DNA from: Thaumasiovibrio sp043421945 | Lineage (GTDB): Bacteria > Pseudomonadota > Gammaproteobacteria > Enterobacterales > Vibrionaceae | Length of the DNA: 28,192 bases | NCBI GenBank assembly: GCA_043421945.1 | Contig: JBHOGO010000060.1 | Location: 1-28,192, forward strand | Reading direction: 5' to 3' | In this document: in pieces, positions 7,741 to 17,000 of the stretch | Layout of the letters: each line of letters starts with the position of its first letter | Numbering within the stretch: position 1 is the stretch's first letter | The notes under the pieces: model-generated | Databases searched by the model: none | Told to the model about the DNA's origin: nothing | The model's input: the letters and a program-made list of their open reading frames with translations, nothing else | Position numbers and translations under genes: made by a program

Positions 7741-9690
7741 TTAAAGAATTTGCTGTTTTTCTGCGATAAGCTTATCGACAACGCTTGGGTCGGCAAGTGT
7801 CGATGTATCGCCGAGGTTACTGGTATCACCTGTCGCTATCTTACGAAGAATACGACGCATGATTTTTCCTGAACGTGTTTTTGGTAAAGCATCTGTCCAA
7901 TGAAGGAAGTCTGGCGTTGCGATAGGGCCAATCTCTTTTCTTACCCACTCTTTGACTTCTTTATGGAGTTCAGCGCTTGGGATCTCACCGGCATTGAGTG
8001 TGATATAGGCATAGATAGCCTGACCCTTGATATCGTGTGGGACGCCGACAATGGCTGCTTCTGCTATTTTGTCAAACGCGACTAATGCTGATTCTATCTC
8101 AGCGGTACCCATGCGGTGGCCAGATACGTTGAGTACATCATCCACACGACCAGTGATCCAAAAGTAGCCATCTTCATCACGACGAGCGCCATCACCGGTG
8201 AAATACATCCCTTTGAACGTCGAGAAATAGGTTTGTTCAAAGCGGTCATGATCACCATAAACGGTACGCATCTGCCCTGGCCACGAATCGAGAATGACTA
8301 GGTTTCCGTCTGTCGCACCTTCTAGTAGGTTACCCATGTTATCGACAAGTGCAGGTTGTACACCAAAGAAAGGACGTGTTGCCGAGCCCGGTTTCAATGC
8401 CGTTGCGCCAGGAAGCGGTGTAATCAAAATGCCACCCGTTTCAGTTTGCCACCATGTATCGACGATAGGGCAGCGTGCATCGCCAATGGTACGGTGATAC
8501 CACTCCCATGCTTCAGGGTTAATAGGCTCACCCACTGATCCCATAATTCGCAGCGAACTACGGCTCGTCTCTTTGACGGCTTCATCGCCTTTCGCCATTA
8601 ATGCTCGAATGGCGGTCGGAGCAGTGTAGAGAATAGACACTTGATGTTTGTCGACGACTTGGCTCATTCGATTAACATCTGGGTAGTTAGGAACCCCTTC
8701 AAACAAAATCGTCGTCGCACCATTCGCAAGCGGCCCATAGACTAAGTAGCTGTGACCAGTAATCCAACCGACATCGGCAGTACACCAGTAAACATCGCCC
8801 TCTTGGTAGTCAAAGACATATTTGAATGTCATGGTGGTATAAACGAGATAGCCGCCCGTACTGTGCAGAACGCCCTTTGGTTTGCCTGTAGAGCCTGATG
8901 TATAAAGAATAAATAGAGGATCTTCAGCGTTCATTGGCTCAGGTGTGCAGTTTGACGAAGCAACGGCAGTCGCTTCATGCCACCACACATCACGGTGGCT
9001 ATGCCATTCGACGTCATTGCCAGTACGCTTAAAGACAACCACTTTTTCAATCGTCTTCACGTCTGGATTTGTCAGTGCTTCATCAACGTTTTTCTTCAAT
9101 GGAACAGCGCGACCACCACGAACCCCTTCATCGGCGGTGATCACCACTTTTGCATCCGAGTCAATGATACGTCCTGCCAGTGCCTCAGGAGAAAAGCCGC
9201 CGAAGACGATAGTGTGAACAGCGCCAATACGAGTACACGCTAACATGGCGACTGCCGCCTCAGCCACCATCGGCATGTAGAGACAAACCACATCACCTTT
9301 ACGAACACCTTGGCTTTTCAGGGCATTGGCGAATTGGCACACTTGCTCATGCAGTTCGTTGTATGTGAGGCTCGCGTCATCATTAGGATCATCGCCTTCC
9401 CAGATGATCGCGACTTGATCGCCACGTGTTTCAAGATGGCGGTCAATACAGTTAACAGAAACGTTGAGTTCACCATCTTCAAACCATTTTATATCGACAT
9501 GTCCTGTATCGAATGATGTTGATTTAACTTTGGTGAATGGGGTCATCCAGTCGACAATATTGCCATGCTCACGCCAGAATCCTTCTGGGTTCACGACAGA
9601 TTGTTGGTACATCTCGCGGTATTTTGCATCATCAATATGTGCACTGGCAGCTAGCGCGGGTTGTACTGGGTAAATATGACCTTCGCTCAT
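7741..9690 (-). CDS. acs: Acetyl-CoA synthetase (AMP-forming)
   Basis: Acs activates acetate to acetyl-CoA through acetyl-AMP, the high-affinity route of acetate scavenging. The 649-residue product matches the family length (E. coli 652). Motifs include the adenylate-forming P-loop ILYTSGSTGKPKG (about 262-274), WWQTETGG (about 413-420), the GDGARRDEDGYFWITGR hinge region, and the C-terminal PKTRSGKIMRRILRKI, whose Lys609 is the acetylation site that silences Acs in Salmonella. SD AAGGAG precedes the ATG by about 6 bases. In Vibrio cholerae acs transcription depends on CrbS/CrbR, both also encoded in this window. Confidence 0.98.
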   Translation of the reverse strand: MSEGHIYPVQPALAASAHIDDAKYREMYQQSVVNPEGFWREHGNIVDWMTPFTKVKSTSFDTGHVDIKWFEDGELNVSVNCIDRHLETRGDQVAIIWEGDDPNDDASLTYNELHEQVCQFANALKSQGVRKGDVVCLYMPMVAEAAVAMLACTRIGAVHTIVFGGFSPEALAGRIIDSDAKVVITADEGVRGGRAVPLKKNVDEALTNPDVKTIEKVVVFKRTGNDVEWHSHRDVWWHEATAVASSNCTPEPMNAEDPLFILYTSGSTGKPKGVLHSTGGYLVYTTMTFKYVFDYQEGDVYWCTADVGWITGHSYLVYGPLANGATTILFEGVPNYPDVNRMSQVVDKHQVSILYTAPTAIRALMAKGDEAVKETSRSSLRIMGSVGEPINPEAWEWYHRTIGDARCPIVDTWWQTETGGILITPLPGATALKPGSATRPFFGVQPALVDNMGNLLEGATDGNLVILDSWPGQMRTVYGDHDRFEQTYFSTFKGMYFTGDGARRDEDGYFWITGRVDDVLNVSGHRMGTAEIESALVAFDKIAEAAIVGVPHDIKGQAIYAYITLNAGEIPSAELHKEVKEWVRKEIGPIATPDFLHWTDALPKTRSGKIMRRILRKIATGDTSNLGDTSTLADPSVVDKLIAEKQQIL

Positions 9691-9727
9691 CGTGATCTCC
9701 TTTAGTGCCCTGTCTGGGCTGATATTC

Positions 9728-9759
9728 CTATCGGGTTGGTTATACGTTGCGCTATCGGG
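9728..9759. promoter_or_regulatory. Direct repeat CTATCGGG in the acs upstream region
   Basis: Two identical octamers CTATCGGG (9728-9735 and 9752-9759) lie 24 bases apart, 38-69 bases upstream of acs. On the minus strand a possible -10 TATAAC (9739-9744) falls between them, with no good -35, as expected of an activator-dependent promoter. They are candidates for regulator half-sites, but I know no published CrbR consensus to compare them with. The gap 9691-9873 holds no gene. Confidence 0.3.
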
Positions 9760-9873
9760 CTTCTTTCAGCAATTAGACTTTAGGATAAGATTTTTGTGCA
9801 TCTGTATACGCATTGCTTGAATAGACGACGATGACAACGTACCTGTTGACAACTCAGCCTCTATTTCAAGGCC

Positions 9874-10497
9874 TTATGAGCTGGTAATCGAGGGCATCCC
9901 TCCATGCTTTAGACGAACGTAGATGAGTGCAGCCGCAATCGCATCTTGCATTGCATCATGACGTTCAGGAAGTGGTAGATTCAGTTGCTTGCTCATACTA
10001 TCGAGGCTGAGATCACAGTAAGCATTTGGCAGCATTCGCTCTAGTCGTTGCTGATAGAGGTAGCTGACCTCAACAATTCGGTTTGGAAGGGGAAAATGAA
10101 AGTAGCGTTGAAAATAGCGATCGAGTATCTGCTTATCGTATTGAATGTGATAACCGACGATAGGGCGGTTGCCGATGAAATCGAGTAACTGCTTCAGGGC
10201 ATCGATGATCTCTTCACCATGATGCAAATCTTGATGTCGTAAGCGATGAATGGCGACTGAATTCCCATCAAGGCTACCTGGTGCACGCAACGTAATGGAC
10301 AGCGATTGGCTGGTTAGAATTTGGTTGGCTTTGATCTTTGTTGCCGCGATGGTCACCAGCTCTGCGCGATTTGGATCTAGGCTGGTGGTTTCACAGTCTA
10401 GTGAGACAAGCTCATCTCCTTGATAACGCTGAAAGAGAGGCGCATGTTCCGTTTTCTTATGCTGGCGTTGGTACCAGAGTCGTTGAAAAATGTTCAT
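9874..10497 (-). CDS. DnaQ-like 3'-5' exonuclease
   Basis: The 207-residue product carries all three exonuclease motifs of the DEDDh family: Exo I SLDCETTSLD with Asp34 and Glu36, Exo II GYHIQYDKQIL with Asp121, and Exo III RHDAMQDAIAAAL with His180 and Asp185. The fold and motifs resemble the proofreading epsilon subunit, but the protein is a stand-alone exonuclease with a basic N-terminal extension (1-20). Its substrate is unknown. It lies 63 bases behind the DUF294 gene on the same strand and upstream of acs, a neighbourhood I recall from other vibrios and pseudomonads. SD GGGAG precedes the ATG by about 4 bases. Confidence 0.88.
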   Translation of the reverse strand: MNIFQRLWYQRQHKKTEHAPLFQRYQGDELVSLDCETTSLDPNRAELVTIAATKIKANQILTSQSLSITLRAPGSLDGNSVAIHRLRHQDLHHGEEIIDALKQLLDFIGNRPIVGYHIQYDKQILDRYFQRYFHFPLPNRIVEVSYLYQQRLERMLPNAYCDLSLDSMSKQLNLPLPERHDAMQDAIAAALIYVRLKHGGMPSITSS

Positions 10498-10529
10498 AGC
10501 ACTCCCATTAATCGTCTGTCGGTTAGCCT

Positions 10530-10571
10530 TCTCTAATCTCTAATCTCTAATCTCTAATCTCTAATCTCTGA
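10530..10571. repeat. Heptanucleotide tandem repeat (TCTCTAA)n over the DUF294 stop codon
   Basis: Five perfect tandem copies of TCTCTAA (10530-10564) are followed by one copy with a single change, TCTCTGA (10565-10571). On the coding (minus) strand the repeat supplies the last codons and the TAG stop of the DUF294 gene, then runs into the 63-base gap before the exonuclease. The first unit already contains the stop, so adding or losing copies would change the spacing but not the protein. Confidence 0.9.
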
Positions 10572-12534
10572 GCTGATAATGGAACCCAAGCCATTGCTGG
10601 AACTTCTTCACGACATGAAGGCTGTGACGGAGTAAGTCGCGCTCTGTTCGATTCAGATTACCAGTATGGATTGTCGACCCTTCATCAGGATTATTGAGCT
10701 GATGGCGTAACCGTAATTTGATGAACATTTTTAGTGCTTCACTGAGGTTACTGACAGTGTCTGGTTCTAAAATTCGTTTGTGCTCCAGCTGCTCTAGGCG
10801 TTTAAAGGTATTGTTCTCTGTGATGCCATATTCAAGTGCGATGGTGCGGACACCGTGAATGATGGGAAAGACACCGCCTTTTTTGATATCTAGCCCCTGC
10901 TTACTCTTGCGTATTTTTCCAAATAAGGTGAGCGGTACGCTAAATTGCAAAGCGGGTCTGACAAAGGTGGCCAAGAGGAGCTGTTGCGTTTTCATCTCTC
11001 GGTGCAAGGTCTGTTTGATCGGAGAAAACAGTGTGTGATTGCCAGCAACGGGATGAGCATCAGAGAGCATGGCCAGTGACATTAAGCTCTCGTCAGTGCC
11101 TTTATGCTTACTGTGACGAATTGCAGCTATCCAAGCGTGTTGTGATTTTACCCATTGAGGGTTATTGACCATCACGTGTCCAGGACACGGTGGGTACCCG
11201 AGTTGAATCAGCGTCTGAGTGAGCTTCTCCATGATATTTTGGCATTCTGGCCAGTCGATCTGGTCGCTGAGAATAAGTGCGTTATCTTGATCTGTTTTTA
11301 AAATTTGTTCACCACGCCCTTCAGATCCCATTACCACCATGCAGCAATGCGACTGCATCTCTTGCGGTACTGTCAGTTGGAAAGCCTTTTCAATAATTTG
11401 CTCGTTGACGGCTGAAATCAACTCCATCACAAATCGGGTGTGGATACCGTTGTTGAGTAATGTTTCGATGAGGTTTGGCTGACTGTGTGCAGCTTGTGAT
11501 AACTCTTCAATGGTGGTTGCTCGCGCAATACGAAGCGTAAGAACATGAGAGTGAGTTGAGAAGAGGCTTAAAATTTGAGTGAGGTCGAGCATGCCTGCTA
11601 TACGGTGCTTTTGTTCAGACGCAGCCCTCTGCTTTGGTTCTTCTTTATGCTCAGGTTTAAGTTCAGCTTTATGTTCAGAAGCATGGTCTTTTGATGGGGC
11701 GAGCACTAAGACGCGCTTCACTTTTTGCCGAGTCATCGCAATGGTGGCATTAAAGAGGTAATCCCCTTTATTGACATGAACGACAGGGGCTGTGGCGATG
11801 TCGCCAACGGCATGAGAAGAAGGTAGATTGTCGAGTAAAATCGCGTGTAAAAGGTCCGTCCGTGTGATGATACCGATACTGCTCGGGTAATGGCTGCTTG
11901 CTATCGCATGATGACCTTTTATCTTTTCATCGGTTATCGGCGTTGGCGTAGAAGTAGAAGCCTCCGCAGTAGGTTCTGGTTTGAGTTCGATAAAAGCACA
12001 ATCGATATTTTGCTGCTGCATGGTCACCGTGGCTTGGTGAATCGATGCCTCCGCGGGTAGGACGATGCAGGGTTGAATGTGGTCATCATCAATACGCGTT
12101 AAAATAAATTCCGCAAGGTTCTGCTGTTGGTGAGCGGTATCGATGAGTTGCTGCCGCTTGGCGAGGTCATTGTCGAAGTAGGCGGCGAAGTCGCTATTGG
12201 CGTGGTAAAGGGATAGAAAAATCTCTGTTGATAGCAGGTAGCAGAGCGTGTCTTCCAGTGCGACGTAATCGTGTTTACTGCTTGATGATAATTGCGCTCG
12301 AACATCAAAGAGGTCATCTTGCGTGTAGTGACTATGAAGTCCTTGAGAGTTAGAGTCTCGTTCTTCGACCACACCCTTGATGATAATAAACAGTGAATGG
12401 CAGGCTTTGTTGGCGGAAATAATCGTATCGCCTTCGCGGTAATAGGCAACATCGAGAGCTTGCCTCAACTGCTTTTGTTGTGGTGAGGTTAGGCGATCGA
12501 AAGGCGTTACACTCGTATCAAATTTCTCTGGCAT
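10561..12534 (-). CDS. cNMP-binding/CBS/DUF294 nucleotidyltransferase-like signalling protein
   Basis: This 657-residue cytosolic protein has four parts: a cyclic-nucleotide-binding-like domain (about 12-130), two CBS motifs (about 150-235 and 240-325), a DUF294 nucleotidyltransferase-like domain (about 345-480) with GSEGRGEQ (403-410) and TDQDNAL (414-420), and a DUF294 C-terminal helical domain. The G-S and D-x-D signature recalls GlnD and GlnE, which modify regulatory proteins, so covalent modification of a target is a fair inference. Target and ligand are unknown. Two low-complexity segments (about 185-218 and 281-310, the latter rich in Lys, Glu, His and Pro) interrupt the CBS motifs. 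It heads the group with the exonuclease and acs. Confidence 0.88.
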   Translation of the reverse strand: MPEKFDTSVTPFDRLTSPQQKQLRQALDVAYYREGDTIISANKACHSLFIIIKGVVEERDSNSQGLHSHYTQDDLFDVRAQLSSSSKHDYVALEDTLCYLLSTEIFLSLYHANSDFAAYFDNDLAKRQQLIDTAHQQQNLAEFILTRIDDDHIQPCIVLPAEASIHQATVTMQQQNIDCAFIELKPEPTAEASTSTPTPITDEKIKGHHAIASSHYPSSIGIITRTDLLHAILLDNLPSSHAVGDIATAPVVHVNKGDYLFNATIAMTRQKVKRVLVLAPSKDHASEHKAELKPEHKEEPKQRAASEQKHRIAGMLDLTQILSLFSTHSHVLTLRIARATTIEELSQAAHSQPNLIETLLNNGIHTRFVMELISAVNEQIIEKAFQLTVPQEMQSHCCMVVMGSEGRGEQILKTDQDNALILSDQIDWPECQNIMEKLTQTLIQLGYPPCPGHVMVNNPQWVKSQHAWIAAIRHSKHKGTDESLMSLAMLSDAHPVAGNHTLFSPIKQTLHREMKTQQLLLATFVRPALQFSVPLTLFGKIRKSKQGLDIKKGGVFPIIHGVRTIALEYGITENNTFKRLEQLEHKRILEPDTVSNLSEALKMFIKLRLRHQLNNPDEGSTIHTGNLNRTERDLLRHSLHVVKKFQQWLGFHYQLRD

Positions 12535-12772
12535 CCTCGCACCCTTTTAGTCCACGTTATTCACGCTTACAGTGTGAACCAGCCTATACCATCGCACTAG
12601 CCGACTTTAGTCTACGTCAGCTAACAGTATGATGATAAATGCTCATTAAACACGGAAGATCTTGCGTGTGATTAACGATAGAGTGCGTTAAGGTGAGGTT
12701 TAAACTAGGTGGATACTGAATGCCGGTATTCAACATTTATTTGCGCTTTGATGACGTTAAAAGGAATTTTCG

Positions 12773-13960
12773 ATGCCGATGCGCTCTCCCTTCGCGTGGA
12801 CTTCTCAGTACTTATTCAGCTACTTCTTTAGCTATGGGGTCTATTTGCCTTTCTGGGCGGTGTGGTTTTCCTATATGGGGATGTCAGCGACACAGATAGG
12901 GATCTTGTCGGGAATAGGCTTCATTATGCGGGCAATGTGTAATCTCTTTATTACACCGCTGATTCATCGCCCTGAGCAGCTACTTCCCACTATACGTTGG
13001 GTGACATTGGCGAGTGTGGTTGTGATGGGGCTGCATCTCGTCGTAGGCCCTGAGTTTTGGGTGTTAGCGCTGATCACTATTGTTTTCAACTTGGTCAGTG
13101 CTCCGCTTATCCCTCTTTCTGATTCCGTTGCAAATCATTACCAAAGCAAGGGTCTTTTAGACTATGGTCGAACACGCCTGTGGGGCTCTTTGGCATTTAT
13201 TGCTGGCACATGGTGTGTAGGGCAGGTTTCAGAGAACATTGGCGAGTCAATGATCCCATTGGTGGCATTAGCTGGGTTGGTCGTGGCGCTGGTTGCCTCA
13301 ACTCGGCAGCCGACGATTCTACCTAAAAGTGATGATGAATCTGCGACCCGCACCCCGTTAAAAGTCATGCTGAAACGATCTGACGTACGGCGTTTTTTGG
13401 TTATTACTTCATTATTGCAAAGTAGCCATGCCGCGTATTACGCCTTCAGTGCGATTCATTGGCGTGCCAATGGTATTAGCGACGGTATGGTGAGTAACTT
13501 ATGGAGTATTAGTGTCATTGCTGAAGTGATGATCTTCATTTTCGGCAAAGACTTATTTAAGCACTGGTCTGTCTCTTCAATGATGCGACTAGCAGCATGT
13601 GCGGCGATTGTTCGTTGGAGTTTACTGGGTATGACTACCCAAATTTATCTGCTAGGCATGGTGCAAACCCTGCATTGCTTAACATTTGCCGCAGCGCACT
13701 TGGCAGCGATTAAGTATATCCAAGGGAAAAAACAGTCAGAGCAAGTGGCATGGCAATCTCTCTATAATGCCATTCCGCTAGGTTTGATCATGGGGGGATT
13801 AACGGTGCTATGTGGCCAGCTGTATAGCCTGCTGAATGCCCAGTTGTTCTTTGCGATGGCTTGCTTAGTGATTCCGACATTATTGATCAGTATTAACCCT
13901 CGAAAGCCGAAAAGTGAGGACGGGTCTCAATCTGATGTTATTAAAGGGATAAATCACTAG
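12773..13960 (+). CDS. MFS transporter, HcaT (3-phenylpropionate permease)-like
   Basis: The 395-residue product is a 12-helix major-facilitator protein of the MFS_1_like/HcaT type. Signature stretches are the N-terminal FSYGVYLPFWAVWF (about 19-32), the LSDSVANHY segment (about 117-125) and the loop motif DYGRTRLWGSLAFI (about 130-143), characteristic of this subfamily. HcaT itself is a proposed 3-phenylpropionate carrier. No aromatic-degradation gene is nearby, so the substrate is unknown here. SD AAAAGGA lies about 7 bases before the ATG. It is divergent from the DUF294 gene across a 238-base gap and lies 64 bases before crbS, so it may be co-transcribed with it. Confidence 0.88.
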   Translation: MPMRSPFAWTSQYLFSYFFSYGVYLPFWAVWFSYMGMSATQIGILSGIGFIMRAMCNLFITPLIHRPEQLLPTIRWVTLASVVVMGLHLVVGPEFWVLALITIVFNLVSAPLIPLSDSVANHYQSKGLLDYGRTRLWGSLAFIAGTWCVGQVSENIGESMIPLVALAGLVVALVASTRQPTILPKSDDESATRTPLKVMLKRSDVRRFLVITSLLQSSHAAYYAFSAIHWRANGISDGMVSNLWSISVIAEVMIFIFGKDLFKHWSVSSMMRLAACAAIVRWSLLGMTTQIYLLGMVQTLHCLTFAAAHLAAIKYIQGKKQSEQVAWQSLYNAIPLGLIMGGLTVLCGQLYSLLNAQLFFAMACLVIPTLLISINPRKPKSEDGSQSDVIKGINH

Positions 13961-13995
13961 AGTCAAAACCACAAGCTGCCTATCATGTCCTCTTG

Positions 13996-14010
13996 TAAAC
14001 AAATTGTTTA
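13996..14010. promoter_or_regulatory. Perfect 7-bp dyad just upstream of the crbS SD
   Basis: TAAACAA (13996-14002) and TTGTTTA (14004-14010) form a perfect inverted repeat about one central base. It sits directly before the crbS ribosome-binding site GAGGGTGAT. The symmetry suggests an operator for a dimeric regulator, but the regulator is unknown. Confidence 0.35.
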
Positions 14011-14024
14011 GAGGGTGATCGTTC

Positions 14025-17000
14025 ATGACGCAAGGATGGGTCGTAATACCGGTATCGCTAGTCTATTTAGGGTTGCTGTTTTTTATCGCTTGGTATGGTG
14101 ATAAGCGACCGCGTTGGTTAGCGGGGTGGCGGCCGTGGATATATAGCTTGTCTATTGCCGTTTATTGTACCTCTTGGACTTTCTATGGAACGGTAGGTCA
14201 AGCCAGCGAAAATATTTGGTCTTTTTTACCCATCTATTTTGCGCCCATTCTTGTTTTTACGCTTGGCTGGCGGGTCTTAGCCCGCATCGTTCTCATTGCT
14301 AAGCGTGAACATATTACCTCTATCGCTGATTTTATTGCGGCTCGATATGGAAAGTCGCAAGGTATCGCCGTGCTGGTCACCGTGATCGCTGTCGTCGGTA
14401 TTCTTCCTTATATTGCCTTACAGCTGCGTGGGATTACTCTCGGCATGGCGCAAGTTGCTCCCGATTGGGTTGCCTTTGATGGTGAAGGCTCAAGCTTGTC
14501 TGCTGGTGTGGTCGCAATGGCCCTTGCTGTCTTTACCGTACTTTTTGGTACACGTCACATCGATAGTACAGAGCATCACCGTGGCATGATGATGGCGGTT
14601 GCGTTTGAGTCTGTGATTAAGCTCGTCGCCTTCTTGCTGGTTGGTATGTTTGCATTCGGTATGCTGGTGGGGCTGCCCCACGATATCTTATCGCAGACGA
14701 TGTCAGAGCCTCAGCATCAAGTTCGCTGGGGGTCACTGATTATTCACACCATACTCACCATGGCAGCGATTTTCTGTTTACCAAGACAGTTCCATACTAT
14801 CGTCGTGGAGAACAATCACGCTCAAGATCTCCATACTGCACGCTGGGTGTTTCCCAGCTACTTAGTCTTAATGGGGCTATTTGTGGTACCGCTAGCACTG
14901 GTTGGGCAGATTCTACTGCCAGATGTGAGTGCCGATACGTATGTGATTAACTTACCGTTATTTGCTGGGCAAAATAGTATCGCGATGCTGGCTTTTGTCG
15001 GTGGAACCTCTGCAGCCAGTGGCATGGTTATCGTCTCAACCATCGCGCTCGCCATCATGGTCTCAAATGACCTCGTGCTGCCGCTGCTGTTGCGCAGGGT
15101 ACGTATTGCTAGTGATGGATCCAGCGAATTTGCTGGGCTGTTATTGAATATTCGTCGTGTCCTCATTGGGTTACTTCTCTTTGCTGCGTGGGGGTTCTAT
15201 CAAGCTCTCGTTGAGATCCCTTCACTCTCTTCTATTGGCTTTTTAGCCTTTGCTGCGATCGCACAGTTTTTTCCTCCTCTTATTGGAGGGATTTACTGGC
15301 GTGAAGGAAATCGTAAAGGTGTCTACTCTGGCCTTATTGGTGGCTTTACTATTTGGGTCATCACTATGATGGCGCAGACGCAAATGTTAGCAGGAAGCAG
15401 TGAAACCAATATTTTGTTATGGGTGCTGGCACCGCCTTCCATACCATTATTCAATACACTGAGTGATGTCGATTGGGGAATGCTATTAAGCTTACTGGTT
15501 AATATTGTTCTTTACGTGGTTGTCTCTTTAGCAACTCGTCCATCGCTGACTGAGCGGTTGCAGGCTGCGTCATTTGTTGGCGCGCCACTCGCCGATACGG
15601 AATCAAGTTCTGTCTATCAAAGCCGTGTGACTGTTGCTGAATTAGAAGTATTAGCAGGGCGTTTTGTTGGTCGCCCTCGTGCAAAGCAAGCCTTTCACAA
15701 CTTCTCTAAACAGCATGGCCTGCAGTTATCACCTCAGCAGCAAGCAGATGCCATGTTGATTCGTCATACCGAGCGCGTATTGGCAGGGGTATTCGGTGCC
15801 TCTTCTGCTCGATTAGTCTTGACCTCTGCTTTGCAGGGACGTGATATGCAATTGGAAGAGATTGCCACCATTGTTGATGAAGCCTCTGAGCTGTTTGATT
15901 TCAGCCGTGGTTTGTTACAAGGCGCGATAGAGCACATCAGTCAAGGTATTGCTGTGGTTGATAAGCAATTGAAATTAGTGGCATGGAATCAGCGGTATTT
16001 GCAGCTTTTTGAATTCCCAGCAGGCTTGATCCAAGTGGGGCGCCCGATTGCTGATGTCATTCGTCATAATGCTTATCGTGGGCTATGTGGTCCAGGTGAC
16101 CCAGAAGAGCACGTTCAAAAACGTGTGGAGTACTTGAAAGCAGGGTCGGCACATACATCATCGCGATTACGTGCTGATGGCACTGTGATAGAGGTACAAG
16201 GGAACCCAATGCCGGGCGGTGGTTTTGTCATGAGCTTTAGTGATATTACCCAATTTAGGCAAACTGAAGATGCGCTGCAAGAGGCGAATGAAACCCTTGA
16301 AGCGCGTGTACAGGCAAGAACGAAAGAGCTTGAATCATTAAATAAGCGTCTTGTCTCAGCGACGCGTAATGCCGAACAGATGTCTCAGTCAAAGAGTCGA
16401 TTTTTGGCCGCGGTGAGTCATGATTTAATGCAACCTCTTAATGCCGCTCGCCTGTTTTCGTCATCGTTAAATGAAGTCGCAAATACAGAAGAGACGCGGC
16501 AATTAGCGAAGTACATTGAGAGCTCTCTCGGTGCTGCAGAGGATCTTATTAGTGATTTACTCGATGTTTCTCGCTTAGAGTCAGGCAAGTTGGCGGCACG
16601 TGTTAGACCGTTTGCCTTGCATCAGGTCTTCGATACGTTAGGGGCTGAATTTGGGGTGTTAGCACAGCAGCAGAACATTGATTTTCGTGTTGTGAAAACG
16701 GATGCAATTGTTGCTTCTGACCCTAAGTTACTTCGTCGTGCATTGCAGAACTTCTTAACCAATGCTTTTCGTTATAACCCGAAAGGTAAAGTGTTGTTGG
16801 GGTGTCGCCGTATTGATGGCGAGTTACATGTCCAAATATGGGACAACGGCCCAGGTATCGAAGAAGATAAACAGATTGAGATTTTCGATGAATTTACGCG
16901 AGGTGAATCAGCAAATTCTGAGCATGGATTAGGGCTTGGTTTAGCGATCGCTCGGGGGATTAGCCGTGTCCTCGGTCATCGATTGGATATGCATTCAACG

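Noticed and set aside
10530..10571. Heptamer repeat considered as a CRISPR or origin iteron array
   Set aside because: Units are only 7 bases and contiguous with no spacers, and there is no rep or cas gene; it is a simple tandem repeat.
12535..12772. Divergent gap between the DUF294 gene and the MFS gene searched for promoters and operators
   Set aside because: Only weak -10-like matches on either strand and no convincing dyad, so no promoter is called.
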